Assembly (NCBI RefSeq): GCF_042652965.1
Contig: NZ_JBHSHL010000013.1
Span: 62,001-126,000 of the forward strand
Reading direction: 5' to 3'
DNA: 64,000 bases
DNA from: Filifactor villosus
GTDB taxonomy: Bacteria > Bacillota > Clostridia > Peptostreptococcales > Filifactoraceae
Position numbers and translations under genes: made by a program
The notes under the pieces: model-generated
The model's input: only the letters and a program-made list of their open reading frames with translations
Told to the model about the DNA's origin: nothing
Databases searched by the model: none
Shown here: piece after piece, positions 32,637-40,452 of the stretch
Layout: each line of letters begins with the position of its first letter
How positions within the stretch are numbered: the first letter of the stretch is position 1

Positions 32637-33884
32637 ATGGAAGAAGTACGAGTATTGGAGGCCGACCGAAGGCCTTCCTACCTCAAGATACTTGAAAATA
32701 AAGAGGGACTTAAGATCTGGACGTCGATCGTTATCAGTATCGTCGTGATGTTTATTCACAGGCAGTATATGTCGGTGATGTCCGGGTTTATGATGGAGAA
32801 GTACGACATCGATATCTCGCAGACGACAAACCTCGTCAATGCGATGTTGTACGGTTATGCCTGTATGCAGATCCCCAACGGGATCTTGGTTGACAAGGTG
32901 GGAGTTCGTAAACTGATGGTCGGAGGCTGGGCGATGACTGCCGTTTGCAGTATCGTGATGACGATGACCGCAAGTTATCCCGTGGCGCTCGCAATGAGAT
33001 TCTTGACCGGGGTAGGGGTTGCAGCTTCGGTCACCTCCGCGATGAAGGTGCAGGCACTCTGGTTTGAAACGAGACTGTTTTCACAGCTTTCCGCGATGAT
33101 GGCTCTGATCTCTAATATGGGCAACATCGTCTCGACCGTTCCCCTGTCCTATGTCGTAACGAGGTTCGGAGGGCAGACGGCTCTTTGGGGGATCACGGTT
33201 CTGACCGTTTTTTGTGTATTGTTGAACTTTGTCCTTGTGAAGGATAGGAGAAAAGAAGAAGGACCTCGTTTTGAAGTGGGAAGGGCTCTGAAAGAGGTGC
33301 TTTTTAACCGTGCTTCGTGGCCACCTATGATCATCATCCTGACCTTTATTTCCGTTACGACCTCTCTGTCCGGATTTTGGGGGATCCAGTATATTTCAAC
33401 GACCTATCGGATCGACACTCTGGAGGCGTCGAAGTATATGTTCTTCCTGACCGTAGGGCTGATGTTGGGTTCTCCTCTGGTCTCGGTGATGGATACCGTG
33501 AATAAGGGGGATAATCGCAAGAATGTGGAACTGTTTACCCTCGTGTTCTTTTTGGAGTGGCTCTACATCGTCGTAGTGCGTCAAGGACGGCCTTCCCTGT
33601 ATGAACTTCCGGTTTTACTGGTGATCATGGGAATAGCGGTAATGTTTCATCTTCTCCTGTTCACGGTCGGCAAAGAGGTCAACAAGTTGGAAAACTCGGG
33701 GATCGCCATCTCGAGTGTCAATACGATGGAGTTCGTGGGGAGCTCCTTTATGAACTCCTTCATTGGATTTTTGGTCCTTCGGGGAGTGGGCATCGAAAGA
33801 GCGATAGGAGTCTACCTTGTCTCCTCGGCGATCTGTTTTGTAACGGTGTTTTTTATTCCCAAGAATCAGGGAAGAAGGGAGTAA
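32637..33884 (+). CDS. Major facilitator superfamily transporter
   Basis: A 415-residue membrane transporter with about 12 predicted helices. The loop 2-3 region carries NGILVDKVGVRKLM, the MFS motif A analogue (G.l.Dr.G.r), and the first helices lie in WTSIVISIVVMFIHRQYMSV and AMLYGYACMQIP. Substrate cannot be assigned; the overall look is that of nitrate/sugar-phosphate-like permeases (ACS group). GGAGAG precedes the ATG. The CDF exporter gene begins 4 bases after its stop, so the two are coupled. Confidence 0.85.
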   Translation: MEEVRVLEADRRPSYLKILENKEGLKIWTSIVISIVVMFIHRQYMSVMSGFMMEKYDIDISQTTNLVNAMLYGYACMQIPNGILVDKVGVRKLMVGGWAMTAVCSIVMTMTASYPVALAMRFLTGVGVAASVTSAMKVQALWFETRLFSQLSAMMALISNMGNIVSTVPLSYVVTRFGGQTALWGITVLTVFCVLLNFVLVKDRRKEEGPRFEVGRALKEVLFNRASWPPMIIILTFISVTTSLSGFWGIQYISTTYRIDTLEASKYMFFLTVGLMLGSPLVSVMDTVNKGDNRKNVELFTLVFFLEWLYIVVVRQGRPSLYELPVLLVIMGIAVMFHLLLFTVGKEVNKLENSGIAISSVNTMEFVGSSFMNSFIGFLVLRGVGIERAIGVYLVSSAICFVTVFFIPKNQGRRE

Positions 33885-33887
33885 GAG

Positions 33888-35066
33888 GTGTTGGACTATC
33901 TTGCGAGAAAGTTTATCAAAGAGCATACACAGGTACAAAAAAAGGAGGTCAGGACGGCCTACGGGTATCTGGGAGGGGTCGTTGCGGTTTTGACAAATCT
34001 TCTGTTGTTTTTGATGAAACTGATTGCGGGATATATCAGTGGAAGTCTTGCAATTACAGCGGATGCCTTTAACAACCTCTCGGATTCGGGTTCGGGGCTG
34101 GCGACGATTCTGGGATTTTACTATGCGGCCAAGCCCGCGGACAAAAAACACCCTTTCGGGCATGGAAGGCTCGAGTATATATCTGCTCTCTTTATTGCCT
34201 TTCTGATTCTTTTGGTCGGCGCTCGTTTTATGATGACTTCGGTGGAGAGGATTCTTTCTCCGGAGTTTGTGGAGTTTAACCGTTTGTCTGTGATTATTCT
34301 TTTGATTTCTATTGTTCTCAAAGCTTACCTTGCACTGTTTAATCGCAAACTTGGGAAAAAGATCCGATCCGAGGCCATCGTTGCGACAGCCTTTGACAGT
34401 ATCAGTGATGTTGTCATTACATCTGTGGTGTTAATCTCCCTTTTGCTTGGCAAGAGGTTGGGTCTTCAAATAGACGGCTATGTAGGAGGAGCGGTAGCTC
34501 TTTTGATTATAGTGGGAGCTTTGAAACTCGTGTGGGAAACTCTGTCGCCTATTTTGGGAGAAGCAACGGATGAAGACCTCGTTTTGCAACTGGAGAAGGA
34601 GATTTTGAGTCTGCATCCGTCGATCTTGGGTGTTCACGATATGGTGATCCACGACTACGGTCCTTCGAGAAGGTTTGTAACCGTCGATATGGAACTGCCC
34701 CACACCTTGAGTCTGGTGGAGGCTCACTACATCGCCGACAAGGCGGAAAGGTGGATCTCCGAACGCTTCGACCTATCCCTCTTCGTGCATGTGGACCCTA
34801 AGAACACCAAGGATAAGGAGACCTACGAGATGCTAAAGAAGGTGGAAGAAGTCCTGAAGGATGTGGATCCTTCCTTGGAGCTTCACGATTTTCAGATGTT
34901 GGACTTTGGAGAGAGGACCGTTCTGTTCGATCTGGTTCTTCCTTATGAATACAATGAGCAAAGGACACAGGAGATCATAGATCGGGTGGAAAGAGGGATC
35001 AGGGAGAAGGCGCAGGACTGTGATCTTCTGATAAAGATTGATAAGGAAGGAGTCCATCTCTTCTGA
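33888..35066 (+). CDS. Cation diffusion facilitator transporter
   Basis: A 392-residue CDF-family divalent metal exporter. The transport-site residues are visible: ITADAFNNLSDSGSG in helix 2 with paired Asp residues, and a matching FDSISDVVIT in helix 5. HPFGHGRLEY between them is the family signature. The first half has six hydrophobic segments, and residues after about 210 form the cytoplasmic metal-sensing domain. An additional 80-90 residue C-terminal segment makes it longer than the usual 290-300. The GTG start is close to GGGAG. Metal specificity is unknown. Confidence 0.9.
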   Translation: MLDYLARKFIKEHTQVQKKEVRTAYGYLGGVVAVLTNLLLFLMKLIAGYISGSLAITADAFNNLSDSGSGLATILGFYYAAKPADKKHPFGHGRLEYISALFIAFLILLVGARFMMTSVERILSPEFVEFNRLSVIILLISIVLKAYLALFNRKLGKKIRSEAIVATAFDSISDVVITSVVLISLLLGKRLGLQIDGYVGGAVALLIIVGALKLVWETLSPILGEATDEDLVLQLEKEILSLHPSILGVHDMVIHDYGPSRRFVTVDMELPHTLSLVEAHYIADKAERWISERFDLSLFVHVDPKNTKDKETYEMLKKVEEVLKDVDPSLELHDFQMLDFGERTVLFDLVLPYEYNEQRTQEIIDRVERGIREKAQDCDLLIKIDKEGVHLF

Positions 35067-35491
35067 TCGGAAGCAGTACTACTTCGGATCAAAGTATGCT
35101 TATGCTTGTACTCACAAGCACAAAAACTCGTTTTATCACCTGTGGGATAAAGGATATTGATATCGACAGTTCGGGAAGGTAACAGTATAAATGAGATAAA
35201 GAGTTGTTGAAACTATGATCCGATCGAAGTTCGCTTCATACCTGTTCCGGTTATTAGAAAAAACGTTTCATCATTAATAAAGTTCAAATCGTTGATATCG
35301 ACAATTTGAATGGATATAGATAAGGACGAAAAATATTGTCCCTTCTCTTGCCCTTGTTTTTGATTTTTGATATCATAAAAGTTAGAAATAAAAATCGAAA
35401 TTATTTGACAATACCGGATCGGATAGATAGAGTACGGATGAGGACAGAGGAAATTTAGGATCATCAGGACATTCGGAAAGGGAGGTGCACG
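35067..35491. other. Gap with decayed family A-like elements
   Basis: No gene. Two weakly conserved A-type copies are visible: about 35090-35190 (ACAAGCACAAAAACTCG, TATTGATATCGACAG, AACAGTATAA) and about 35250-35310 (CGTTGATATCGACAATTTGA). The first shares its variant interior with 52005-52080. Confidence 0.5.
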
Positions 35492-36367
35492 ATGAGAGAT
35501 TTCAATTTTTTTTCTCCCTACACGGAAGATAAGAAGGTGAAGGCTGCGTTGAAAAACAAGGAAGCGGTCTCGGATAAAAAACAGGGTGCCTCCTCTCGAG
35601 AAAAGGTGGAGGAGAGAGGATACAAAAGGATGGGTATATGGACGGCGGTTGCTGGAGTTGTGCTTATACTCTTAAGTGCAAGACTGACCTTGGGTCAAAA
35701 TTTGGTACAGCAACCTTCCGCGGGCGAGACCAAGCCTTATTTTTACCTGTGGGAGATCCCCATCCAGCAGGTGGAGGAAGTCTCGGGTACGGAACTGAAG
35801 CCTCCCGTCTCCGCCATGGAGCAATCGAACGAGATTGAAGAAATCTCGGCGGTTTCCACAGAGGACGAGAAGGAATTTGTTACGAGCACAAGCGAGATCT
35901 TCGGATTTGAAGAAGGCGATGTGTTTGCAAAGGTCAATCGCTTGGGTATAGAGGCGAAGGTCGAGATCTCGGACAAGGCGGCGAGAAGAGGGAAGAAGTC
36001 GGCCAAACTCCACTATGCGTTTCAGGAAGGAACAGGGGTGCAAAGGGCCTATATCGACCTTAGAGACAGGGAGATTCGTCTGAAGAAGAAGGTGGAAGGC
36101 ATAGGTCTGTCCGTCTATGCCGAAGAGGAGCTGCCCTATGAGGTGGGACTACGGATTATGGATGTTTCGGGTGGACAGTATCTGATCGCTCTCTCGCCAC
36201 AGATCGATTGGAGCGGTTGGAAAGATATGGTCTACGATCTCAGAGAGGTCGAGAAATACCCCATTATGATTGAAGGGATCTACGTAGAAAAAAACAAGGA
36301 CACCACTCGTCTCAAGGGAGAACTCTTCGTCGATTCCGTTATTATTGAAAAACTACAGTCGAAGTAA
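35492..36367 (+). CDS. Single-pass membrane protein with extracellular jelly-roll-like domain
   Basis: A 291-residue protein of unknown function. A basic cytoplasmic head of about 45 residues is followed by one membrane helix (about 48-65, IWTAVAGVVLILLSARLTLG), an acidic Ser/Glu-rich linker (85-135) and a C-terminal domain (about 140-290). That domain contains KSAKLHYAF, VEGIGLSVYAEE and SGWKDMVYDL, a pattern resembling carbohydrate-binding beta-sandwiches in surface proteins. GGGAGG precedes the ATG. It opens a four-gene envelope operon. The carbohydrate-binding reading is by pattern only. Confidence 0.7.
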   Translation: MRDFNFFSPYTEDKKVKAALKNKEAVSDKKQGASSREKVEERGYKRMGIWTAVAGVVLILLSARLTLGQNLVQQPSAGETKPYFYLWEIPIQQVEEVSGTELKPPVSAMEQSNEIEEISAVSTEDEKEFVTSTSEIFGFEEGDVFAKVNRLGIEAKVEISDKAARRGKKSAKLHYAFQEGTGVQRAYIDLRDREIRLKKKVEGIGLSVYAEEELPYEVGLRIMDVSGGQYLIALSPQIDWSGWKDMVYDLREVEKYPIMIEGIYVEKNKDTTRLKGELFVDSVIIEKLQSK

Positions 36368-36379
36368 GGATGAGCGTCT

Positions 36380-36667
36380 ATGTTATTTATGCAGTTTGTA
36401 GGGATCGTCGCCCTGATCGGTGTAATCGTTGTACTTGGTGTAAGCAGGATAAGAAGGTGGAAAGTAGATAAGGATTTCCTTGTGCATATAGGGATCAGCA
36501 CTGTAAGTTTGATGAGCCTCCTCCTGTTAACTTTTGTCTCGGAGTTTAACTTCAAAATGCTTTGGTTTGTCGTGGCAGTTCAGCTTGTGTTGACCGAATT
36601 TGCACGAAGCACGGGTTTGCTTACGATCAGGAGTTCGCAGGCGATCGAAAAAGACAACGGCAGATAG
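36380..36667 (+). CDS. Small membrane protein, three helices
   Basis: A 95-residue protein of unknown family with three hydrophobic helices (about 4-22, 35-53 and 58-75) and a short polar tail. AAGGATG precedes the ATG by a normal distance, and only 12 bases separate it from the previous gene. It looks like a membrane partner in the envelope operon. I do not recognise the family. Confidence 0.65.
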   Translation: MLFMQFVGIVALIGVIVVLGVSRIRRWKVDKDFLVHIGISTVSLMSLLLLTFVSEFNFKMLWFVVAVQLVLTEFARSTGLLTIRSSQAIEKDNGR

Positions 36668-36749
36668 GCAAAAGAATCCCGATCTTTTTTGGAGCTTTCT
36701 TTTTTGAAGAGGAAGGGCAGACAGACTTGTGTGTGGAGGCGGATGGTGT

Positions 36750-37865
36750 ATGGAGAAGATAAAGAAGTATCGACATTGGCACAAAAATAAAAAACAAGAG
36801 GATGCCTTGGAGGCTCTTCGGCAAGCTCTTTATATTCAGATAAGGGGATTTGTGTTTTTTTTGATCCTTCTTGCCACCGTTCTTATCATGGTGATGAGCA
36901 GGATAAAGACGATGGAGGTCATCCTGGATGGGAAGACCTATGAGATAAGCACGAAGGAAGAGGTCGATGCCCTTGTTGACACGAATTTTCGCAGAGGTTT
37001 GACACTCAAAAATCCTAATGATCTCGAGAGGGAGCTCACCGTCCCGTTTTCACAGATAGGAGTGAGCTATTTTTCCAAGGAGGAGAGGGAGAGGATGGAT
37101 CTCTACTTCTCGAACAAGGCTCTTTGGAAGATGAGATCCGCTTTCTCCTTTGATCGAGATATCAACCGTTTGAACCCTTCGGCAGGTGTTCTGTACTTCG
37201 AAGAAGAAGAGGTGAAGCAAAAGATCCTTGCTCAGGCTTCGGAGTTCAGTTATCCGGGTGAGGATGCCTATGTGATTGAAAAGGCGGGAAAGACGGAGGT
37301 GATCTCCTCCCACATCGGTTTTGAGGCAAAAGAGGAAGAACTCGCCGAGACTATGATCGAGGAGATGAAGAGAGGAAATCTTGACAATATATTTGCGGTG
37401 GGGACCGTCCTTGCACCTGCGGTCAGAGAGGAGGATCTTCTTCCGTACAAGGTCATCCTGGGAGAGGCTTCGTCCGGTCCCATCTTGGATACTTACTCTC
37501 AGCGAAAGCTTCTCTATGTATTTTCGGCTTTAAACAACCTTATTATCCGGCCTGATCACACCGCTTTTGTCTCTGCGGGGGTCAAGGAGAGGATGGCTTC
37601 TTTGGAAGGGGAGGACATTTTAAACCGTAAGGAGAAGGAGATCGTCGATGAGATTTTTGAAGAATTGGCACAGGAACTAAGGAAGGATAGGTTCCCGATT
37701 GAGTCCTACAACTCATCGGCGGTCTCCGTCGGTAAGATCGCACCCGAGGATGAGTGGAGCAATGTGTTGGAAGTGAGCAATAACAGAAACAAGTCGATCC
37801 TGCTCAGTTGTTATATGCAGGAGAAGAGTTTGAAGATTCTTGTTTTGACTCAGCCTCATCAATAG
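36750..37865 (+). CDS. Membrane-anchored extracytoplasmic protein with remote resemblance to VanW/PG-binding proteins
   Basis: A 371-residue protein with a basic head, one N-terminal membrane helix (about 33-52, GFVFFLILLATVLIMVM) and a large extracellular part. Residues 60-200 are Glu/Lys-rich. The segment VILGEASSGPILDTYSQRKLLYVFSALN (about 238-265), followed by a RPDHTAFVSAG element, loosely recalls the LGS(F/Y)....N...NI..AA..ING...PG..FSFN pattern of VanW-family proteins. That match is weak and unproven. I start at ATG 36750; GTG 36729 is further from a plausible site. It lies in the middle of the envelope operon. Confidence 0.65.
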   Translation: MEKIKKYRHWHKNKKQEDALEALRQALYIQIRGFVFFLILLATVLIMVMSRIKTMEVILDGKTYEISTKEEVDALVDTNFRRGLTLKNPNDLERELTVPFSQIGVSYFSKEERERMDLYFSNKALWKMRSAFSFDRDINRLNPSAGVLYFEEEEVKQKILAQASEFSYPGEDAYVIEKAGKTEVISSHIGFEAKEEELAETMIEEMKRGNLDNIFAVGTVLAPAVREEDLLPYKVILGEASSGPILDTYSQRKLLYVFSALNNLIIRPDHTAFVSAGVKERMASLEGEDILNRKEKEIVDEIFEELAQELRKDRFPIESYNSSAVSVGKIAPEDEWSNVLEVSNNRNKSILLSCYMQEKSLKILVLTQPHQ

Positions 37866-37897
37866 AGTGGGACAAGAGAGGGTGGAGGTGAAGGAAG

Positions 37898-38641
37898 ATG
37901 AAGGACAACAGGTTTATCAAGGACCTTTGTATACTGTTATTCGTACTTTTCTTGGGGACATCCTCCGTTTTTGCGACGACGGATGTGTGGGAGGATCAGG
38001 GTATCCGAAAGATCGGTCAGATCTCTCCTCTCAAGCCTCAAAGTGTAGAGAAGAAGACGAATGTTTCGGCTATCAAAAAGAACGTAGCCTTACCCAAGGA
38101 TATCTCGAAGAGTTTTGCAAAGGAGGCTATAGAGGCTGCGATAAAGGAAGGTTATGCAACACAGACCAAGGACGGGAAGTTTCTGCCGAAAAAGAATATT
38201 CAAAGACATGAATTTGTCTATATGGTCAACCGTGCCTTTCACTTTAAACAAGGTAAGAAGGTAAGTTTTTCGGACCTCGGAGAGAAAAGTTCTTACTACA
38301 GTGATGCGTCGATTGCGGTATCTGAAGACTATATCTACGTGTTTAAGGGGAATCGCTTTGCGCCCAACAAGTATTTCTATCGTTGGGAACTGCCCTATCT
38401 TTTAGGAAGGGCGTTGAAGAGAGACTTTTCCAATGTGGATACATCCATCCTTGAGCGGTATTCCGACAGAGGGAGCATACCTCCAAGTGCTAAAGGAGCG
38501 GCCGCTTACTTTGTTCAAAAAGGCTGGATAAGACCCGTGCAAAAGGGAAAGTTCGGAGCGACCGCCATCCTCAAAAAAGAGGAGGTCGTCTATGCTCTCT
38601 ATCGATTGAGGGCGGAAGGACAGATAAAGAAACCCCGCTGA
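37898..38641 (+). CDS. Secreted SLH-domain-like protein
   Basis: A 247-residue exported protein. It has a signal peptide (about 1-26: basic start, LCILLFVLFLGTSS, cleavage after VFA). Three consecutive SLH-like units follow (about 70-115, 118-175 and 180-240), with the FA.EAI..A...G pattern, RHEFVYMVNRAF and RWELPYLLGRAL. SLH domains anchor proteins to pyruvylated secondary wall polymers. No catalytic domain is attached, so it may serve as an adaptor or a structural protein. GGAGGTGAAGG precedes the ATG. It is the last gene of the operon. Confidence 0.8.
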   Translation: MKDNRFIKDLCILLFVLFLGTSSVFATTDVWEDQGIRKIGQISPLKPQSVEKKTNVSAIKKNVALPKDISKSFAKEAIEAAIKEGYATQTKDGKFLPKKNIQRHEFVYMVNRAFHFKQGKKVSFSDLGEKSSYYSDASIAVSEDYIYVFKGNRFAPNKYFYRWELPYLLGRALKRDFSNVDTSILERYSDRGSIPPSAKGAAAYFVQKGWIRPVQKGKFGATAILKKEEVVYALYRLRAEGQIKKPR

Positions 38642-38732
38642 TCTTGGAGCGGTATAGGAGGGGATCCCTCTTATACAAAATAGGATCGAAACAGCATTGA
38701 CAGAAGAACTCATACCATCAAAAATTATAATA

Positions 38733-38775
38733 AAAAGGTCATCGTATCTGCGGTAGAGATGCGATGACCTTTTCT
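38733..38775 (+). terminator. Rho-independent terminator after the SLH gene
   Basis: AAAAGGTCATCG pairs with CGATGACCTTTT, a perfect 12-bp stem with a loop of about 17 bases. It can work in both directions. Confidence 0.85.
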
Positions 38776-38817
38776 GGATCAGGGCGATAGGTAGGAGTCA
38801 ATATCATTTCGTCTTCG

Positions 38818-38899
38818 TGTTATATTCCGTGTGAAATGAAGGGTGTATAGAATATATAATCGGCGAAAAACGCTTTGGACGTTTGTAGTTCGAAGGATG
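38818..38899 (-). repeat. Left part of a family B element interrupted by family A
   Basis: Contains CCGTGTGAAATGAAGGGTGT and ATCGGCGAAAAACGCTTTGG, matching the first two-thirds of reversed B copies; the remainder appears at 38999-39037. Confidence 0.55.
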
Positions 38900-38998
38900 T
38901 ATACTATTCTCCGGTAGAAGTATGGATATATCTGTTTTTTCGACCACGAAAATCTTCCATCTTCTATGGGTCACAGATCGTTTGTAGCCACGACTCCA
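38900..38998 (+). repeat. Family A element (right end missing) lying inside a family B element
   Basis: Starts TATACTATTCTCCGGTAGAA and continues GTATGGATATATCTG and TCTTCTATGGGTCACAGATC. It lacks the AAAAGAATAGTAGTATA end and runs straight into the B right end. Confidence 0.65.
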
Positions 38999-39037
38999 GT
39001 CATTGAACCTGTCGATTTTAATAGACAACGGCATCAA
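38999..39037 (-). repeat. Right end of the interrupted family B element
   Basis: TCATTGAACCTGTCGATTTT followed by AATAGACAACG corresponds to CATTCGACCTGTCAATTTTA and the end of reversed B copies. Confidence 0.55.
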
Positions 39038-39060
39038 ACTCTTATTCTTTGAAATTCCGA

Positions 39061-40158
39061 TTATTTTTTACCTTTAAACAAGGGTCTTCTGTGGTAGGTA
39101 TCCGTCTTTTTCATCACGATATCGGTGCAGTAACGCTGTTCTTCCTCCGTATATTCGTCTATGATCGGTCCTTCATCAGCAGGGACTGTATCTGATGAGG
39201 GATTCGGTTCCTCATCAATGTCTACAAAGATCTCGGGCTTGGACCGTTCCGTTTCTTCCGAGAACTTGAGAGCCAGCTCCCTTTCTTTATCGAAATGTTC
39301 TTCTCTTGAAGAGATCATGCTCATCCCGTCCTCCGTCTCCATCAGGATGGCGTTGAGTTCTCCTCCCATCACAATGATGACCCCTGTCAGATAGAGCCAC
39401 AGGAGGAGGATGATGATGGCTCCGAGGGAGCCATAGATGGCGGAATACTTGGCAAAGTTCTTTACATAGTAGGAAAAGACAACGGAGAAACCGACCCAAG
39501 CAAAGATGCTGAACAAGGTCCCCGGGACGATCTGTCGGAGTTTGGGACGCTTGTCCGGCACGAAAAAATGAAGGATTCCCAGCGCCAAGAACAAGGTACC
39601 GAATACGATAAGCCATTTCAGATAGGTCCAGCTTTCGACAAAGGACGGGGGAAGGCTGAAGTAGTTTGAGAGAAACAGCCAAAAATCACGACCTATTGCC
39701 AGGGTTACCAAAGAAAGCAGGATGGTCGCGCCCAGGAGCAGGGTCAGGAGGATGCTGAATAGCTTTTTGGAGATGCCCGACTTGTTCTCCTTGTTTTTGT
39801 AAGACTTCTTCAAGGTGTAGACCAGGGAGTCGAAAGCCTTCGATGATGAAAGGATCGTCGTTATAATACCGAAGGAGAAAAGCCCTGTAGAAGGTCGGGC
39901 ATTCAAAAATCGGATGTAGTTTTGCAGGATGCGGCTTACCTCCGGCGGTGCCACATCTCCCAAAGAATTTGTAACCATCTCCGGGGAGAAGTGAAGAAGT
40001 CCGATTAGGGCATTTAAGAAGATAAAGAAAGGGAAGATGGAGAGAATAAAAAAATAGGCCAACTGTGCGCCGGCATGACCGACTTCGTGAACAGAGAAAC
40101 GATGAACCATTTCTTTTACAATATAGATCAGATTGAAACCTCGTTTTTTTCTTTCCAT
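39061..40158 (-). CDS. YihY/BrkB-family (UPF0761) membrane protein
   Basis: A 365-residue polytopic membrane protein with six helices in residues 25-275. The family signature near the first helix reads AGAQLAYFFILSIFPFFIFL, and ILLLWLYLTGVIIVMGGELNA marks the last helices. The C-terminal 80 residues are acidic, cytoplasmic and variable. Function is not settled for the family; the old ribonuclease BN assignment was incorrect. AAGGAAGG precedes the ATG. It is followed on the minus strand by no close partner. Confidence 0.9.
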   Translation of the reverse strand: MERKKRGFNLIYIVKEMVHRFSVHEVGHAGAQLAYFFILSIFPFFIFLNALIGLLHFSPEMVTNSLGDVAPPEVSRILQNYIRFLNARPSTGLFSFGIITTILSSSKAFDSLVYTLKKSYKNKENKSGISKKLFSILLTLLLGATILLSLVTLAIGRDFWLFLSNYFSLPPSFVESWTYLKWLIVFGTLFLALGILHFFVPDKRPKLRQIVPGTLFSIFAWVGFSVVFSYYVKNFAKYSAIYGSLGAIIILLLWLYLTGVIIVMGGELNAILMETEDGMSMISSREEHFDKERELALKFSEETERSKPEIFVDIDEEPNPSSDTVPADEGPIIDEYTEEEQRYCTDIVMKKTDTYHRRPLFKGKK

Positions 40159-40256
40159 GTCTTCCTTCCTTTCCTTCTTTCCTAATACCGTTATCTTATG
40201 GAACGGTTCCCCGGACAGCCCTCGGGGATATGAGAGTCATCATAGTGATGATACAA

Positions 40257-40400
40257 GGGAAACACTGCATAATTCAAAAAATCATCGTAAAATCACCGTA
40301 TATAAACGCTGAATTTCTTGAACGTATGGATTTGACAAAAATTCATTTTTTGCAAATTCATAAGAAGATCAAGAGTTTACATTTGTGCGATACCGCCCAA
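40257..40400 (+). repeat. Dispersed element, family C (copy 2)
   Basis: Matches 7430-7580 along its length, for example TTCAAAAAATCATCGTAAAA at 40273 and TTTACATTTGTGCGATACCG near the end. It lies between yihY and rqcH. Confidence 0.7.
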
Positions 40401-40452
40401 GAACTTGAAGACTCTCCTATCAGTGATATAACAGGTAATAGAATAAACCGTC

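Noticed and set aside
38804..39037. 77-residue minus-strand frame after the SLH gene
   Set aside because: Made entirely of element sequence (A inside B). The same holds for small frames at 29040-29309, 50124-50348, 52167-52421 and 55441-55695.
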